DNA from: JBNKZU01 sp050301795
GTDB taxonomy: Bacteria > Pseudomonadota > Gammaproteobacteria > Thiohalomonadales > Thiohalomonadaceae
Assembly (NCBI GenBank): GCA_050301795.1
Contig: JBNKZU010000006.1
Coordinates: 1-5,102 of the forward strand
DNA: 5,102 bases
Reading direction: 5' to 3'
Below the pieces are notes generated by a model that did not search any database, was not told the DNA's origin, and worked only from the letters and a program-made list of their open reading frames with translations. How positions within the stretch are numbered: the stretch's first letter is position 1; every line of letters begins with the position of its first letter. Made by a program: the position numbers and the translations under genes. Below are positions 1-5,102 of the stretch, in pieces.

Positions 1-409
<409 letters not shown>

Positions 410-506
410 ATAACACCCAAATGGTTTGTTAGAATGATAAAATGCCAATACTGACAATCACTTACAGCTTTTCTAATAGGTCTATGTTAATAGACTGAAC
501 CAGTTT
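410..506 (+). other. 23S-5S internal transcribed spacer
   Basis: This spacer of about 97 bases is AT-rich and holds no tRNA. It contains a 6-bp hairpin, gtctat at 480-485 pairing with atagac at 490-495 around a 4-nt loop, just upstream of 5S. It is presumably cut by RNases during maturation of the rRNA precursor; that role is inferred from position. Confidence 0.8.
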
Positions 507-625
507 TTCCTGGCGGCCATAGCGAGTTGGTCCCACCTGATCCCATCCCGAACTCAGAAGTGAAACGACTCAGCGCCGATGATAGTGTGGGAGTTCCCAT
601 GTGAAAGTAGGTCACTGCCAGGATT
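507..625 (+). rRNA. rrf: 5S ribosomal RNA
   Basis: This is a complete 5S rRNA of about 119 nt, close to the E. coli 120 nt. The 5' strand tcctggcggcc (508-518) pairs with the 3' strand ctgccagga (615-623) to form helix I. The conserved internal stretch cccgaactcagaagtgaaac is present at 547-566. It is the last gene of the rrn operon, since a terminator begins 8 nt downstream. The ends are set by analogy to E. coli and could be off by one or two bases. An open reading frame that crosses it (579-887) is not a gene. Confidence 0.97.
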
Positions 626-632
626 TAATACC

Positions 633-670
633 GAAAGCCCGAGTTACATTAGTAGCTCGGGCTTTCTTCT
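633..670 (+). terminator. Rho-independent terminator of the rrn operon
   Basis: Bases 633-647 (gaaagcccgagttac) pair with 652-666 (gtagctcgggctttc) in a 15-bp stem with one t-g wobble and a 4-nt loop (atta, 648-651). The 3' arm is followed by a pyrimidine-rich tail. The position 8 nt after 5S shows that it ends the rRNA transcript. Confidence 0.93.
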
Positions 671-732
671 TTCTGGGGTATTAGTACCTCGTCGCTCCCG
701 CGACAGGCAGATTAAATACGTCCATGTATCAA

Positions 733-751
733 ACTGCCAGGATTTAATACC
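733..751 (+). repeat. Copy of the 5S rRNA 3' tail
   Basis: The 19 bases actgccaggatttaatacc are identical to 614-632, which spans the 3' end of 5S and the start of its trailer. As in the first copy, a terminator stem starts directly behind it. The stretch before it (722-732, ccatgtatcaa) loosely resembles the preceding part of 5S (597-608, ccatgtgaaagt), but the rest of the gene is absent. This is best read as the stump of a second 5S gene, or of a duplicated rrn tail. Confidence 0.85.
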
Positions 752-752
752 T

Positions 753-790
753 AAAAGCCCAGATAGTTATACTGTCTGGGCTTTTTTCTT
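753..790 (+). terminator. Second Rho-independent terminator (rrn tail copy)
   Basis: Bases 753-766 (aaaagcccagatag) pair with 772-785 (ctgtctgggctttt) in a 14-bp stem with one wobble and a 5-nt loop. The 3' arm runs into a t-rich tract. The stem keeps base pairing although its sequence differs from the first terminator (cccaga/tctggg versus cccgag/ctcggg). It may serve as a backup terminator shielding uspA from rrn transcription. Confidence 0.88.
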
Positions 791-950
791 TTATGAGTTT
801 CGTAAAGAAGCGCTTCCTCACAACTGCTCCATTCTACCCACGGGCTTCCTGCCCTGGTGCATTGCTCTACCTCCTATATCCCTATAGTCGTGTGCTCTAC
901 AGATTAAATACATTCCTGAAAAAGAGCTTTTCTCGATCTACTATCGCAAC

Positions 951-985
951 AAAAGCCCGAAAAGTTATATTGTCGGGGGATCTTG
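951..985 (+). repeat. Decayed copy of the second terminator
   Basis: Aligned without gaps to 753-787 at an offset of 198, 26 of 35 bases are identical, including aaaagccc and agttata. The stem is broken: only cccga/tcggg and two a-t pairs remain, and the t-tract has become ggatcttg. It is unlikely to terminate efficiently. It reads as an older duplicate of the unit that carries the repeat cagattaaatac about 40-50 nt upstream. Confidence 0.65.
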
Positions 986-1094
986 TTATGCGTTGGCAAA
1001 AACACAGATGGTATCCAGCACCAATAATTGACGATTCCCTTTAATGGCCAGCTCTTTTATTCTGCGTAGCAGTTTGTCATTATGCGTTATGAGT

Positions 1095-1102
1095 AAAGGA
1101 GG
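1095..1102 (+). promoter_or_regulatory. Strong ribosome binding site of the usp gene
   Basis: The sequence aaaggagg ends 4 nt before the ATG at 1107 and decides the start against the upstream in-frame ATGs at 1044 and 1089. The spacing is slightly short, but no other candidate site is comparable. It is the only strong Shine-Dalgarno sequence in the four-gene unit. Confidence 0.85.
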
Positions 1103-1106
1103 GGTT

Positions 1107-1535
1107 ATGGCTTATAGAAAAATACTTGTTGCGATTGATAGAGAACAAACCAGCGATGTTATTGAAAAAGCGATTCAGATAGCTGGGGGTGATCGAAGCA
1201 AGATTTACTTAATACATATCAATGCGCCACTTATTCTTGACGATATGATTAATGGCGAGATTACCTTTCCCATTGAACTCGAAGAGGAGCTTCTTAACTC
1301 AACACAGAGTTGGTTAAAGGGCATTGCTAACCAGTATCAAATACCAGAACAGAACTGCCTGTTGTCAGAAGGTGACACAAGCGATGGCATTATTGAAAAT
1401 GCAAACGATATAGAGTGTGATCTGATTGTGGTTGGCAACCATGAGAAACACGGATTATTACGACTATTCGGCTCCTTAACAGATTCAATCTTACATCGGA
1501 TAAAATGTGATCTTCTTGCGGTACACATTAACTAG
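1107..1535 (+). CDS. Universal stress protein, UspA class
   Basis: This encodes a 142-aa universal stress protein, the usual length for a single-domain cytoplasmic UspA-class protein. The N-terminus MAYRKILVAID closely parallels E. coli UspA (MAYKHILIAVD). The C-terminal part carries VVGNHEKHGLLRLFGS (108-123), matching the family pattern GSHGRHGLGLLLGS except that the second glycine of the G-xx-G signature is Glu113. This suggests weak or absent ATP binding, as in E. coli UspA (inference). The ATG at 1107 was chosen because aaaggagg lies at 1095-1102 and because of the family N-terminus; an in-frame ATG at 1044 would add 21 unrelated residues. The stop codon abuts the birA start codon, so it probably leads that operon. 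Its exact stress role is unknown. Confidence 0.93.
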   Translation: MAYRKILVAIDREQTSDVIEKAIQIAGGDRSKIYLIHINAPLILDDMINGEITFPIELEEELLNSTQSWLKGIANQYQIPEQNCLLSEGDTSDGIIENANDIECDLIVVGNHEKHGLLRLFGSLTDSILHRIKCDLLAVHIN

Positions 1536-2486
1536 ATGCTAATCGAAAAACTCCTTTTACAGTTAAAAACATCACACAGTTTAAAATTTTCATTTCTTAA
1601 ACAGGAATTGAATATTGATGAGAGAACGCTACAACAGTTAATCGAACAGTTATCTGAGCTTGGAATCGAGCATAAGATTGACGACAAAACGATTGTATTC
1701 CCGCAACTCTACCAATTACTGAACAAATCAAAGATCATCAGCCAAATTGATCGTAAGTTTCGCTCAAGAATCGAACCGATCATCTATAAAATCGTTACAA
1801 CTTCTACGAATGAAGAGGTAAAAAAACAGAAAAACGCTACAGATAAAGGGGCAATCTGTTTTGCAGAGATGCAAACCACAGGTCGTGGGCGTCGAGGTGC
1901 TGAATGGATCTCACCGTTTACATCAAATCTCTATCTCTCTATTCGTCTTCCGGTTATCAGAGTTGATAAAATTGGACTGCTACCTTTAGGTGTCGGTGTG
2001 GCTGTAAAACAGGCACTAAAACAGTGTGGCGTTACCAATGTCGGACTGAAATGGCCAAATGATATCTACCTAGGTGATAAGAAGCTTGGAGGTATTATCA
2101 TAGAGTTAACAAGGAATGAGGTCAGTCGAGTGACGATCGGCATCGGGATCAATGTTAATCTTCGCCCACAGGATGCAGCTAAGATTGACCAACCCTGGTG
2201 CTCGTTAATCAGTAATGGCTATAACATTGAACGCAATCGGCTATTGCCACTAATTATCAACCAAACGATGAATATTGTTGAACAATTCGAGATGAACAAT
2301 GAGCAGCATTTTATTAATGAGTGGAAGGAATCTGATTATCTTTATGGCAAGATGATCTTTGTTGAAACTGAGAGAGGCCGAGAGTCAGGCCTTGCAAAAG
2401 GGATTGGTAACGAAGGTGCGCTTATTATTAACAATAACGGATTTGACAAAGAGATCACCTCTGGCCATATCGTGGAAGCCAAATGA
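1536..2486 (+). CDS. birA: Biotin--[acetyl-CoA-carboxylase] ligase / BirA
   Basis: This 316-aa protein (E. coli BirA has 321) makes biotinyl-5'-AMP and transfers biotin to the carrier subunit of acetyl-CoA carboxylase in the cytoplasm. The ligase domain shows STN (90-92), the biotin/adenylate loop GRGRRGAEW (116-124), KWPNDIYL (172-179), Lys183 equal to the E. coli catalytic-site lysine, GIGINVN (202-208), and a C-terminal cap domain from about 268. The N-terminal 60 residues resemble the winged-helix repressor domain in layout, but the family wing motif GKGYxL is not recognisable. Ala122 replaces E. coli Arg121. DNA-binding autoregulation is therefore uncertain, although ligase activity is expected. 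The ATG follows the usp stop codon directly and has no visible Shine-Dalgarno sequence, which points to translational coupling. Confidence 0.96.
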   Translation: MLIEKLLLQLKTSHSLKFSFLKQELNIDERTLQQLIEQLSELGIEHKIDDKTIVFPQLYQLLNKSKIISQIDRKFRSRIEPIIYKIVTTSTNEEVKKQKNATDKGAICFAEMQTTGRGRRGAEWISPFTSNLYLSIRLPVIRVDKIGLLPLGVGVAVKQALKQCGVTNVGLKWPNDIYLGDKKLGGIIIELTRNEVSRVTIGIGINVNLRPQDAAKIDQPWCSLISNGYNIERNRLLPLIINQTMNIVEQFEMNNEQHFINEWKESDYLYGKMIFVETERGRESGLAKGIGNEGALIINNNGFDKEITSGHIVEAK

Positions 2487-3223
2487 GCATACTATATTTT
2501 GATATCGGGAACAGTCGCATCAAATGGAGTTGTGATTGTTTGGCTGAGCAAATGGGGGCTTTTGCATCTGGCTATGATGCTACGCTCGATCATAATCTTG
2601 CTGCAATCATTAAAGACCCGGCCATCGGCACGATAAATGCCATCATCTTTTGTTCAGTGGCATCAGAGATCAATACCAATCGATTTATCCAAGCGTGTCA
2701 CGCAAACTTCTCCATTACTCCAAAACGATATCAATCTATGCAGAGCTTTAACGGATTGACGAATGGATATAACAATTATCAGAAGCTCGGAGACGATCGA
2801 TGGTGTTCGCTTGTGGCCGCATCAACAAGGTATTCACCACCATTTATCGTCTGCAGTTGTGGTACTGCGGTAACGATTGATGTGGTTGATGCTGGCAACC
2901 ACCATGTCGGAGGCGTTATCATGCCGGGCTATCGTACAATGTTGCACTCACTGGATAGCAATACGGCAATGAATGTTAGTCATATCGATGAAAGCGAAAT
3001 CTCTAGATCTGTTTCAGATAATACCTTGAGTGCCATCAATAATGGTGTGATCAATGCAATATGCGCCTCAATTGAGAGTATCTCAGCAAAATATAGTCAT
3101 GCAGAGGTGATCTTAACCGGTGGTGACAGCCAGCTTGTTGCTTCTAGACTAAGCGGCAAGTCACACATTGAACCACAGTTAGTTCTCTTGGGGCTGCATG
3201 ATTTGGATAACGATCAAGCATGA
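2483..3223 (+). CDS. coaX: Type III pantothenate kinase
   Basis: This 246-aa protein phosphorylates pantothenate, the first step of CoA synthesis; type III enzymes belong to the ASKHA fold and are not inhibited by CoA. The phosphate-binding DIGNSRIKW is at 7-15, the pantothenate motif GDDRW at 103-107 with Asp105 in the catalytic-base position, CSCGTAVTID at 124-133, GGVIMPG at 143-149 and TGGD at 212-215. In the third motif the family normally has D-x-G-T-A, with the aspartate contributing to the potassium site; here it is Ser125. All other motifs look intact, so a functional enzyme is the best call. The ATG overlaps the birA stop codon by 4 nt (ATGA), and a weak ggaag lies at 2474-2478. CoaX takes the place of coaA of the E. 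coli locus. Confidence 0.95.
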   Translation: MSILYFDIGNSRIKWSCDCLAEQMGAFASGYDATLDHNLAAIIKDPAIGTINAIIFCSVASEINTNRFIQACHANFSITPKRYQSMQSFNGLTNGYNNYQKLGDDRWCSLVAASTRYSPPFIVCSCGTAVTIDVVDAGNHHVGGVIMPGYRTMLHSLDSNTAMNVSHIDESEISRSVSDNTLSAINNGVINAICASIESISAKYSHAEVILTGGDSQLVASRLSGKSHIEPQLVLLGLHDLDNDQA

Positions 3224-3978
3224 GAATCGTATTTTTTTTAATACTGATAATAAATATCGTATTCGCAATTGTGGAGTATCTTAATCAAGCTATTCCGACG
3301 CCCGTTCCCGTGCAAAACACAACGATCACAAGAGAGTTGCAGCTTCTTTCAGAAGCAAAGCAAGTCGAAAATGAATCATCGTTAAACGTAGAACCGAAAC
3401 CAATACTGGCGACCCCAAAGAGCGTTGATGACAAGGCGCCACTGTTATCCAGCGATGAATCGGCTCAAAAGACTACCAAGGCAATAGAACCAAAGATACA
3501 GACACAACCAAGAAAAGATCCGGTTAGAAGTTGTTTAAAGATTTCAGGAAAAGTCGAAGCCAAACAGCAACAAAGTCTCGCCTCAAATCCTCAGCTAACC
3601 AAAGAATCAACAGGTATGGAGGAGTACACAAGAAAGCGGTATTGGGTGTATCTCGATAGTTATCGTAATAGAGCAAGTGCTGAGAGCGCCAGAAAACGTC
3701 TGGCAACAGCAGGAATAAAGGACTCATTTACCGTAAAACGCGGTGATAATAAAAATGCGATCTCACTCGGGTTGTTCTCAAGCCGTGACTCGGCGCAGCG
3801 TATTCAGAAGCAGGTTAATAACTCAAATGCACAGGTAAAAGAGGCACAGATTAAAGAGATGGATCTGACCGCAGAGCGACCATGGATTATCTATAGCTTT
3901 GAAAACACCGAAAAAGAAAAGATCCAAAGTACGATGAAGCAACAAAATCTACAGTGGTCTGAAATAATGTGTCCATAA
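3220..3978 (+). CDS. SPOR-domain inner-membrane protein
   Basis: This encodes a 252-aa protein. Residues 1-20 form one hydrophobic helix, probably an inner-membrane anchor with the rest in the periplasm. Residues 25-135 are a low-complexity linker rich in K, Q, S, P and E. They include one cysteine (Cys105), a feature I recall from related gammaproteobacterial proteins. Residues about 139-215 look like a SPOR domain, with YWVYLDSY at the first strand and the hallmark AISLGLFSSRDSA at 180-192. SPOR domains bind denuded septal peptidoglycan; the role of this protein is not known. It overlaps coaX by 4 nt (ATGA). Homologues beside coaX in pseudomonads are recalled, not checked. No terminator separates it from the next tRNA. 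Confidence 0.85.
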   Translation: MRIVFFLILIINIVFAIVEYLNQAIPTPVPVQNTTITRELQLLSEAKQVENESSLNVEPKPILATPKSVDDKAPLLSSDESAQKTTKAIEPKIQTQPRKDPVRSCLKISGKVEAKQQQSLASNPQLTKESTGMEEYTRKRYWVYLDSYRNRASAESARKRLATAGIKDSFTVKRGDNKNAISLGLFSSRDSAQRIQKQVNNSNAQVKEAQIKEMDLTAERPWIIYSFENTEKEKIQSTMKQQNLQWSEIMCP

Positions 3979-4021
3979 CTTGGAGTAAATCAAATTTTTT
4001 AAGGTAATTTCCCAATTTCGT

Positions 4022-4051
4022 TTGTCATCCGATAATCTTTTTGATTATAAT
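4022..4051 (+). promoter_or_regulatory. Promoter of tRNA-Thr(TGT)
   Basis: A sigma70-type -35 box ttgtca (4022-4027) is followed after 18 nt by a perfect -10 box tataat (4046-4051). The discriminator ccgcgcc (4052-4058) is GC-rich, typical of stable-RNA promoters under stringent control. The start point is expected at about 4058-4060, a few bases before the mature tRNA. Confidence 0.88.
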
Positions 4052-4065
4052 CCGCGCCTGTTTTT

Positions 4066-4141
<76 letters not shown>

Positions 4142-4171
4142 AATTTATGCGAATGAGGTCAGCTCATTTGA

Positions 4172-4209
4172 GACAAAAATCCACACATCGCTGTGGATTT
4201 TTTTTGTCT
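4172..4209 (+). terminator. Rho-independent terminator after tRNA-Thr(TGT)
   Basis: The core stem aatccaca (4178-4185) / tgtggatt (4192-4199) has a 6-nt loop and is extended by a-t pairs into an 8-t tract (4198-4205). Outside it, agac (4171-4174) and gtct (4206-4209) can also pair. A 6-bp hairpin aatgag/ctcatt (4152-4168) lies just upstream. It can end both the tRNA-Thr transcript and any read-through from the SPOR gene. The a-rich 5' arm means it might also work in reverse. Confidence 0.92.
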
Positions 4210-4421
4210 TGAGGAATAGAGAAGACCGAAGAATGGCGATCGACGGTAAACCTAAGGCCAAAGATGCAGCAAAAATCGTGACTTATTATAAAATCAATAA
4301 CTTATGATTATTTTAGTGCTGGAGTTAACGATTATTAAGGATATTAATTGCGATATTGAGTCATTCCTTTAAAAAGTACGCTTAGATTCTGAATTATATT
4401 GGAAAATTAGCAAACTAACGG
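4210..4421 (+). other. Spacer between tRNA-Thr(TGT) and tRNA-Tyr(GTA) units
   Basis: This AT-rich stretch of about 210 bases has no recognisable gene. It holds one tiny open frame (4233-4307, 24 codons, beginning MAIDGKPKAKDAAK) without a well-placed ribosome binding site; it may be a chance frame or the remnant of a lost gene. The promoter of tRNA-Tyr begins at its downstream edge. Confidence 0.6.
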
Positions 4422-4450
4422 TTGACACAAAGTCGCTGCTTCATCAAAAT
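4422..4450 (+). promoter_or_regulatory. Promoter of the tRNA-Tyr-Gly-Thr-tuf unit
   Basis: A perfect -35 box ttgaca (4422-4427) is followed after 17 nt by a weak -10 box caaaat (4445-4450, four of six consensus bases). A GC-rich discriminator accgcgc follows at 4451-4457. It shares the ccgcgc discriminator core with the tRNA-Thr promoter, which suggests the same stringent and growth-rate control. The start is expected at about 4457-4460. Confidence 0.75.
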
Positions 4451-4466
4451 ACCGCGCTTACATTTT

Positions 4467-4551
4467 GGAGGGGTTCCCGAGTGGCTAAAGGGATCAGACT
4501 GTAAATCTGACGGCTCCGCCTTCGGTGGTTCGAATCCACCCCCCTCCACCA
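4467..4551 (+). tRNA. tRNA-Tyr (anticodon GTA)
   Basis: This tRNA is 85 nt long with a long variable arm and an encoded CCA end, the same length as E. coli tRNA-Tyr. The acceptor ggagggg (4467-4473) pairs with cccctcc (4541-4547). The anticodon loop ctgtaaa gives GTA at 4501-4503. The last 19 nt are repeated, with two bases missing, 152 nt downstream. Reading frames called on either strand across this gene are not proteins. Confidence 0.97.
4533..4551 (+). repeat. Direct repeat, copy 1: 3' end of tRNA-Tyr
   Basis: The bases aatccacccccctccacca are the 3' half of the T arm plus the 3' acceptor strand and CCA of tRNA-Tyr. The second copy is at 4687-4703. Confidence 0.9.
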
Positions 4552-4608
4552 AGTATGTTCTATCTGCCCTGAATGGGGAGGATAAGAACCACCGAATAGA
4601 TAAGGTTG

Positions 4609-4685
4609 GTTCGACGGCGGTGCGAAGCACCGACGAACGCTGCCAGAGGCAGCGACCCGGAGGGCGAGACGCCGAAGGCGCGGAG
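4609..4685 (+). repeat. GC-rich string of purine-triloop hairpins
   Basis: Four perfect short hairpins follow one another, each with a three-purine loop: cggtgc-gaa-gcaccg (4618-4632), cgctgcc-aga-ggcagcg (4638-4654), ccc-gga-ggg (4656-4664) and cgcc-gaa-ggcg (4670-4680). The first is enclosed by gttcg (4609-4613) / cgaac (4634-4638). About three quarters of 4615-4685 is G or C, in sharp contrast to the AT-rich surroundings. I do not recognise the element. It could be a small palindromic repeat that moves, or a folded part of the tRNA precursor. Confidence 0.75.
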
Positions 4686-4686
4686 T

Positions 4687-4703
4687 AATCCACCCCTCCA
4701 CCA
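4687..4703 (+). repeat. Direct repeat, copy 2: ghost tRNA-Tyr 3' end
   Basis: The bases aatccacccctccacca equal the last 19 nt of tRNA-Tyr except that the run of six c is four, and CCA is included. No tRNA body precedes it. Similar repeats of the last 19 nt of tRNA-Tyr follow E. coli tyrT. An attachment-site scar of a lost element is an alternative. Confidence 0.85.
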
Positions 4704-4716
4704 GATTTAAGACAAT

Positions 4717-4738
4717 GCCGCCTGTGGGCGGCTTTTTT
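4717..4738 (+). terminator. Terminator-like hairpin directly before tRNA-Gly
   Basis: A perfect 6-bp GC stem gccgcc (4717-4722) / ggcggc (4727-4732) with loop tgtg is followed by six t (4733-4738). This is a textbook intrinsic terminator, yet tRNA-Gly begins at 4740 with no room for a promoter between them. It may be partial (attenuating), bypassed by antitermination, or used as a processing signal. Confidence 0.85.
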
Positions 4739-4739
4739 A

Positions 4740-4813
<74 letters not shown>

Positions 4814-4842
4814 ATATTTTGGAGTTGAACGATAGAGTTAAG

Positions 4843-4918
4843 GCCCAGGTAGCTCAGTTGGTAGAGCACACCCTTGGTAAGGGTGAGGTCGGCAGTTCAA
4901 ATCTGCTCTTGGGCTCCA
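4843..4918 (+). tRNA. tRNA-Thr (anticodon GGT)
   Basis: This tRNA is 76 nt long with an encoded CCA. The acceptor gcccagg (4843-4849) pairs with cttgggc (4908-4914) with one g-t wobble. The anticodon arm caccc-ttggtaa-gggtg gives GGT at 4876-4878. The discriminator is T4915, whereas E. coli tRNA-Thr has A. It corresponds to thrT, 29 nt after tRNA-Gly and about 50 nt before tuf. Confidence 0.96.
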
Positions 4919-4968
4919 TTGTTAATATTTTTGTTTGTGAACCATTTTTGCCGGGAGGTAATAGGGCG

Positions 4969-5102
4969 ATGTCTAAGGAAAAATTTGAACGTAAGAAACC
5001 GCACGTAAATGTTGGCACAATTGGTCACGTCGACCATGGAAAAACCACGCTAACGGCGGCGATCACAAAAGTAATGGCAGAGAAACACGGTGGCGAGTTC
5101 AA
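4969..5102 (+). CDS. tuf: Elongation factor Tu, N-terminus (partial)
   Basis: The first 44 codons of EF-Tu are present, and the window edge cuts the gene. EF-Tu is the GTPase that brings aminoacyl-tRNA to the ribosome. The start MSKEKFERKKPHVNVG and the P-loop GHVDHGKT (19-26) of the GTP-binding domain are diagnostic. The ATG at 4969 is preceded by a strong ribosome binding site, ggaggt (4954-4959). Its place directly after tRNA-Thr(GGT) marks it as the tufB-type copy. No separate promoter was seen in the 50-nt leader, so it probably depends on transcripts from the tRNA-Tyr promoter, which must pass the hairpin at 4717-4738. Confidence 0.98.
   Translation, partial: MSKEKFERKKPHVNVGTIGHVDHGKTTLTAAITKVMAEKHGGEF

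Larger units (their letters stand above)
671..1094 (+). other. Gene-free intergenic region with decayed rrn-tail repeats
   Basis: No convincing gene was found here. The region holds a small perfect hairpin at 691-704 (gtcgc, loop tccc, gcgac), a copied 5S tail (733-751), an intact terminator (753-787) and a decayed terminator copy (951-985). A 12-nt direct repeat cagattaaatac occurs at 708-719 and 900-911. The promoter of the following uspA-birA-coaX unit must lie at the downstream end. The best -35-like box is ttgacg at 1028-1033, but I see no good -10 at standard spacing, so no promoter is called. Confidence 0.75.

Noticed and set aside
579..887. 102-codon open frame on + strand
   Set aside because: It starts inside 5S rRNA and runs through two terminators. 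There is no ribosome binding site and the sequence matches no family I know.
793..1044. 83-codon open frame on + strand before the usp gene
   Set aside because: It starts at the tail of a terminator, has no Shine-Dalgarno sequence, shows no recognisable protein features, and covers the decayed terminator copy.
1044..1106. Upstream in-frame extension of the usp gene
   Set aside because: The 21 extra residues are not family-like, and the strong ribosome binding site at 1095-1102 serves the ATG at 1107, which gives the typical MAYRKIL start.
1337..1528. 63-codon open frame on - strand
   Set aside because: It is the antisense shadow of the usp coding region.
3524..3727. 67-codon open frame on - strand
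   Set aside because: It is the antisense shadow of the SPOR-domain gene.
4233..4307. 24-codon frame in the tRNA-Thr/tRNA-Tyr spacer
   Set aside because: It lies after a terminator with no visible promoter or well-spaced ribosome binding site. It is possible as a gene remnant but not supported as a gene.
4415..4701. Three overlapping open frames across tRNA-Tyr on both strands
   Set aside because: They translate tRNA-Tyr and the hairpin block. Peptides such as GGGFEPPKAEPSDLQSDP are well-known false proteins produced from tRNA-Tyr.
4533..4703. CRISPR-like or integron-like reading of the hairpin and repeat block
   Set aside because: There are only two repeat copies, both tRNA-derived, with no regularly spaced spacers and no integrase or cas gene in the window.
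4915..4915. T discriminator base of tRNA-Thr(GGT) as an anomaly
   Set aside because: It differs from E. coli, but the arms pair well and the same base may be normal in other gammaproteobacteria. It is not evidence of a defect.

Overview
The window fits a gammaproteobacterium with a moderately AT-rich genome. The order rrn operon, birA, pantothenate kinase, tRNA-Thr(TGT), tRNA-Tyr(GTA), tRNA-Gly(TCC), tRNA-Thr(GGT), tuf is the one known downstream of rrnB in Escherichia coli (rrnB-murB-birA-coaA-thrU-tyrU-glyT-thrT-tufB). Two differences stand out. A universal stress protein gene sits where E. coli has murB. The pantothenate kinase is the unrelated type III enzyme CoaX instead of CoaA, followed by a small SPOR-domain membrane protein. 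Every gene recognised is on the + strand. I cannot name the genus from this sequence.

Layout: 1-409 is the 3' end of 23S rRNA, 507-625 is 5S rRNA, and a strong terminator follows at 633-670. From 671 to about 1094 there is no convincing gene. Instead there is a copied 5S 3' tail with a second intact terminator, then a decayed copy of that terminator, which looks like the debris of tandem rrn-tail duplications. From 1107 to 3978 lies a tightly packed four-gene unit: uspA-like, birA, coaX and the SPOR protein. Its spacings are 0 nt, a 4-nt overlap and a 4-nt overlap. BirA attaches biotin to the acetyl-CoA carboxylase carrier protein, and CoaX starts CoA synthesis, so the central pair links two cofactors of acyl metabolism.

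From 4022 onward is the tRNA-tuf region. tRNA-Thr(TGT) has its own consensus-like promoter with a GC-rich discriminator and its own terminator. About 325 bp later tRNA-Tyr(GTA) has a second promoter. Behind tRNA-Tyr lies a 152-bp segment ending in a second copy of the tRNA-Tyr 3' end. This segment carries a GC-rich string of perfect hairpins with three-purine loops. An apparent Rho-independent terminator then ends one base before tRNA-Gly(TCC), which is followed by tRNA-Thr(GGT) and the start of tuf (EF-Tu), cut by the window edge.

The most unusual part is 4533-4739. It resembles in layout the repeats behind E. coli tyrT (rtT), combined with a terminator inside what is normally one tRNA-tuf operon.
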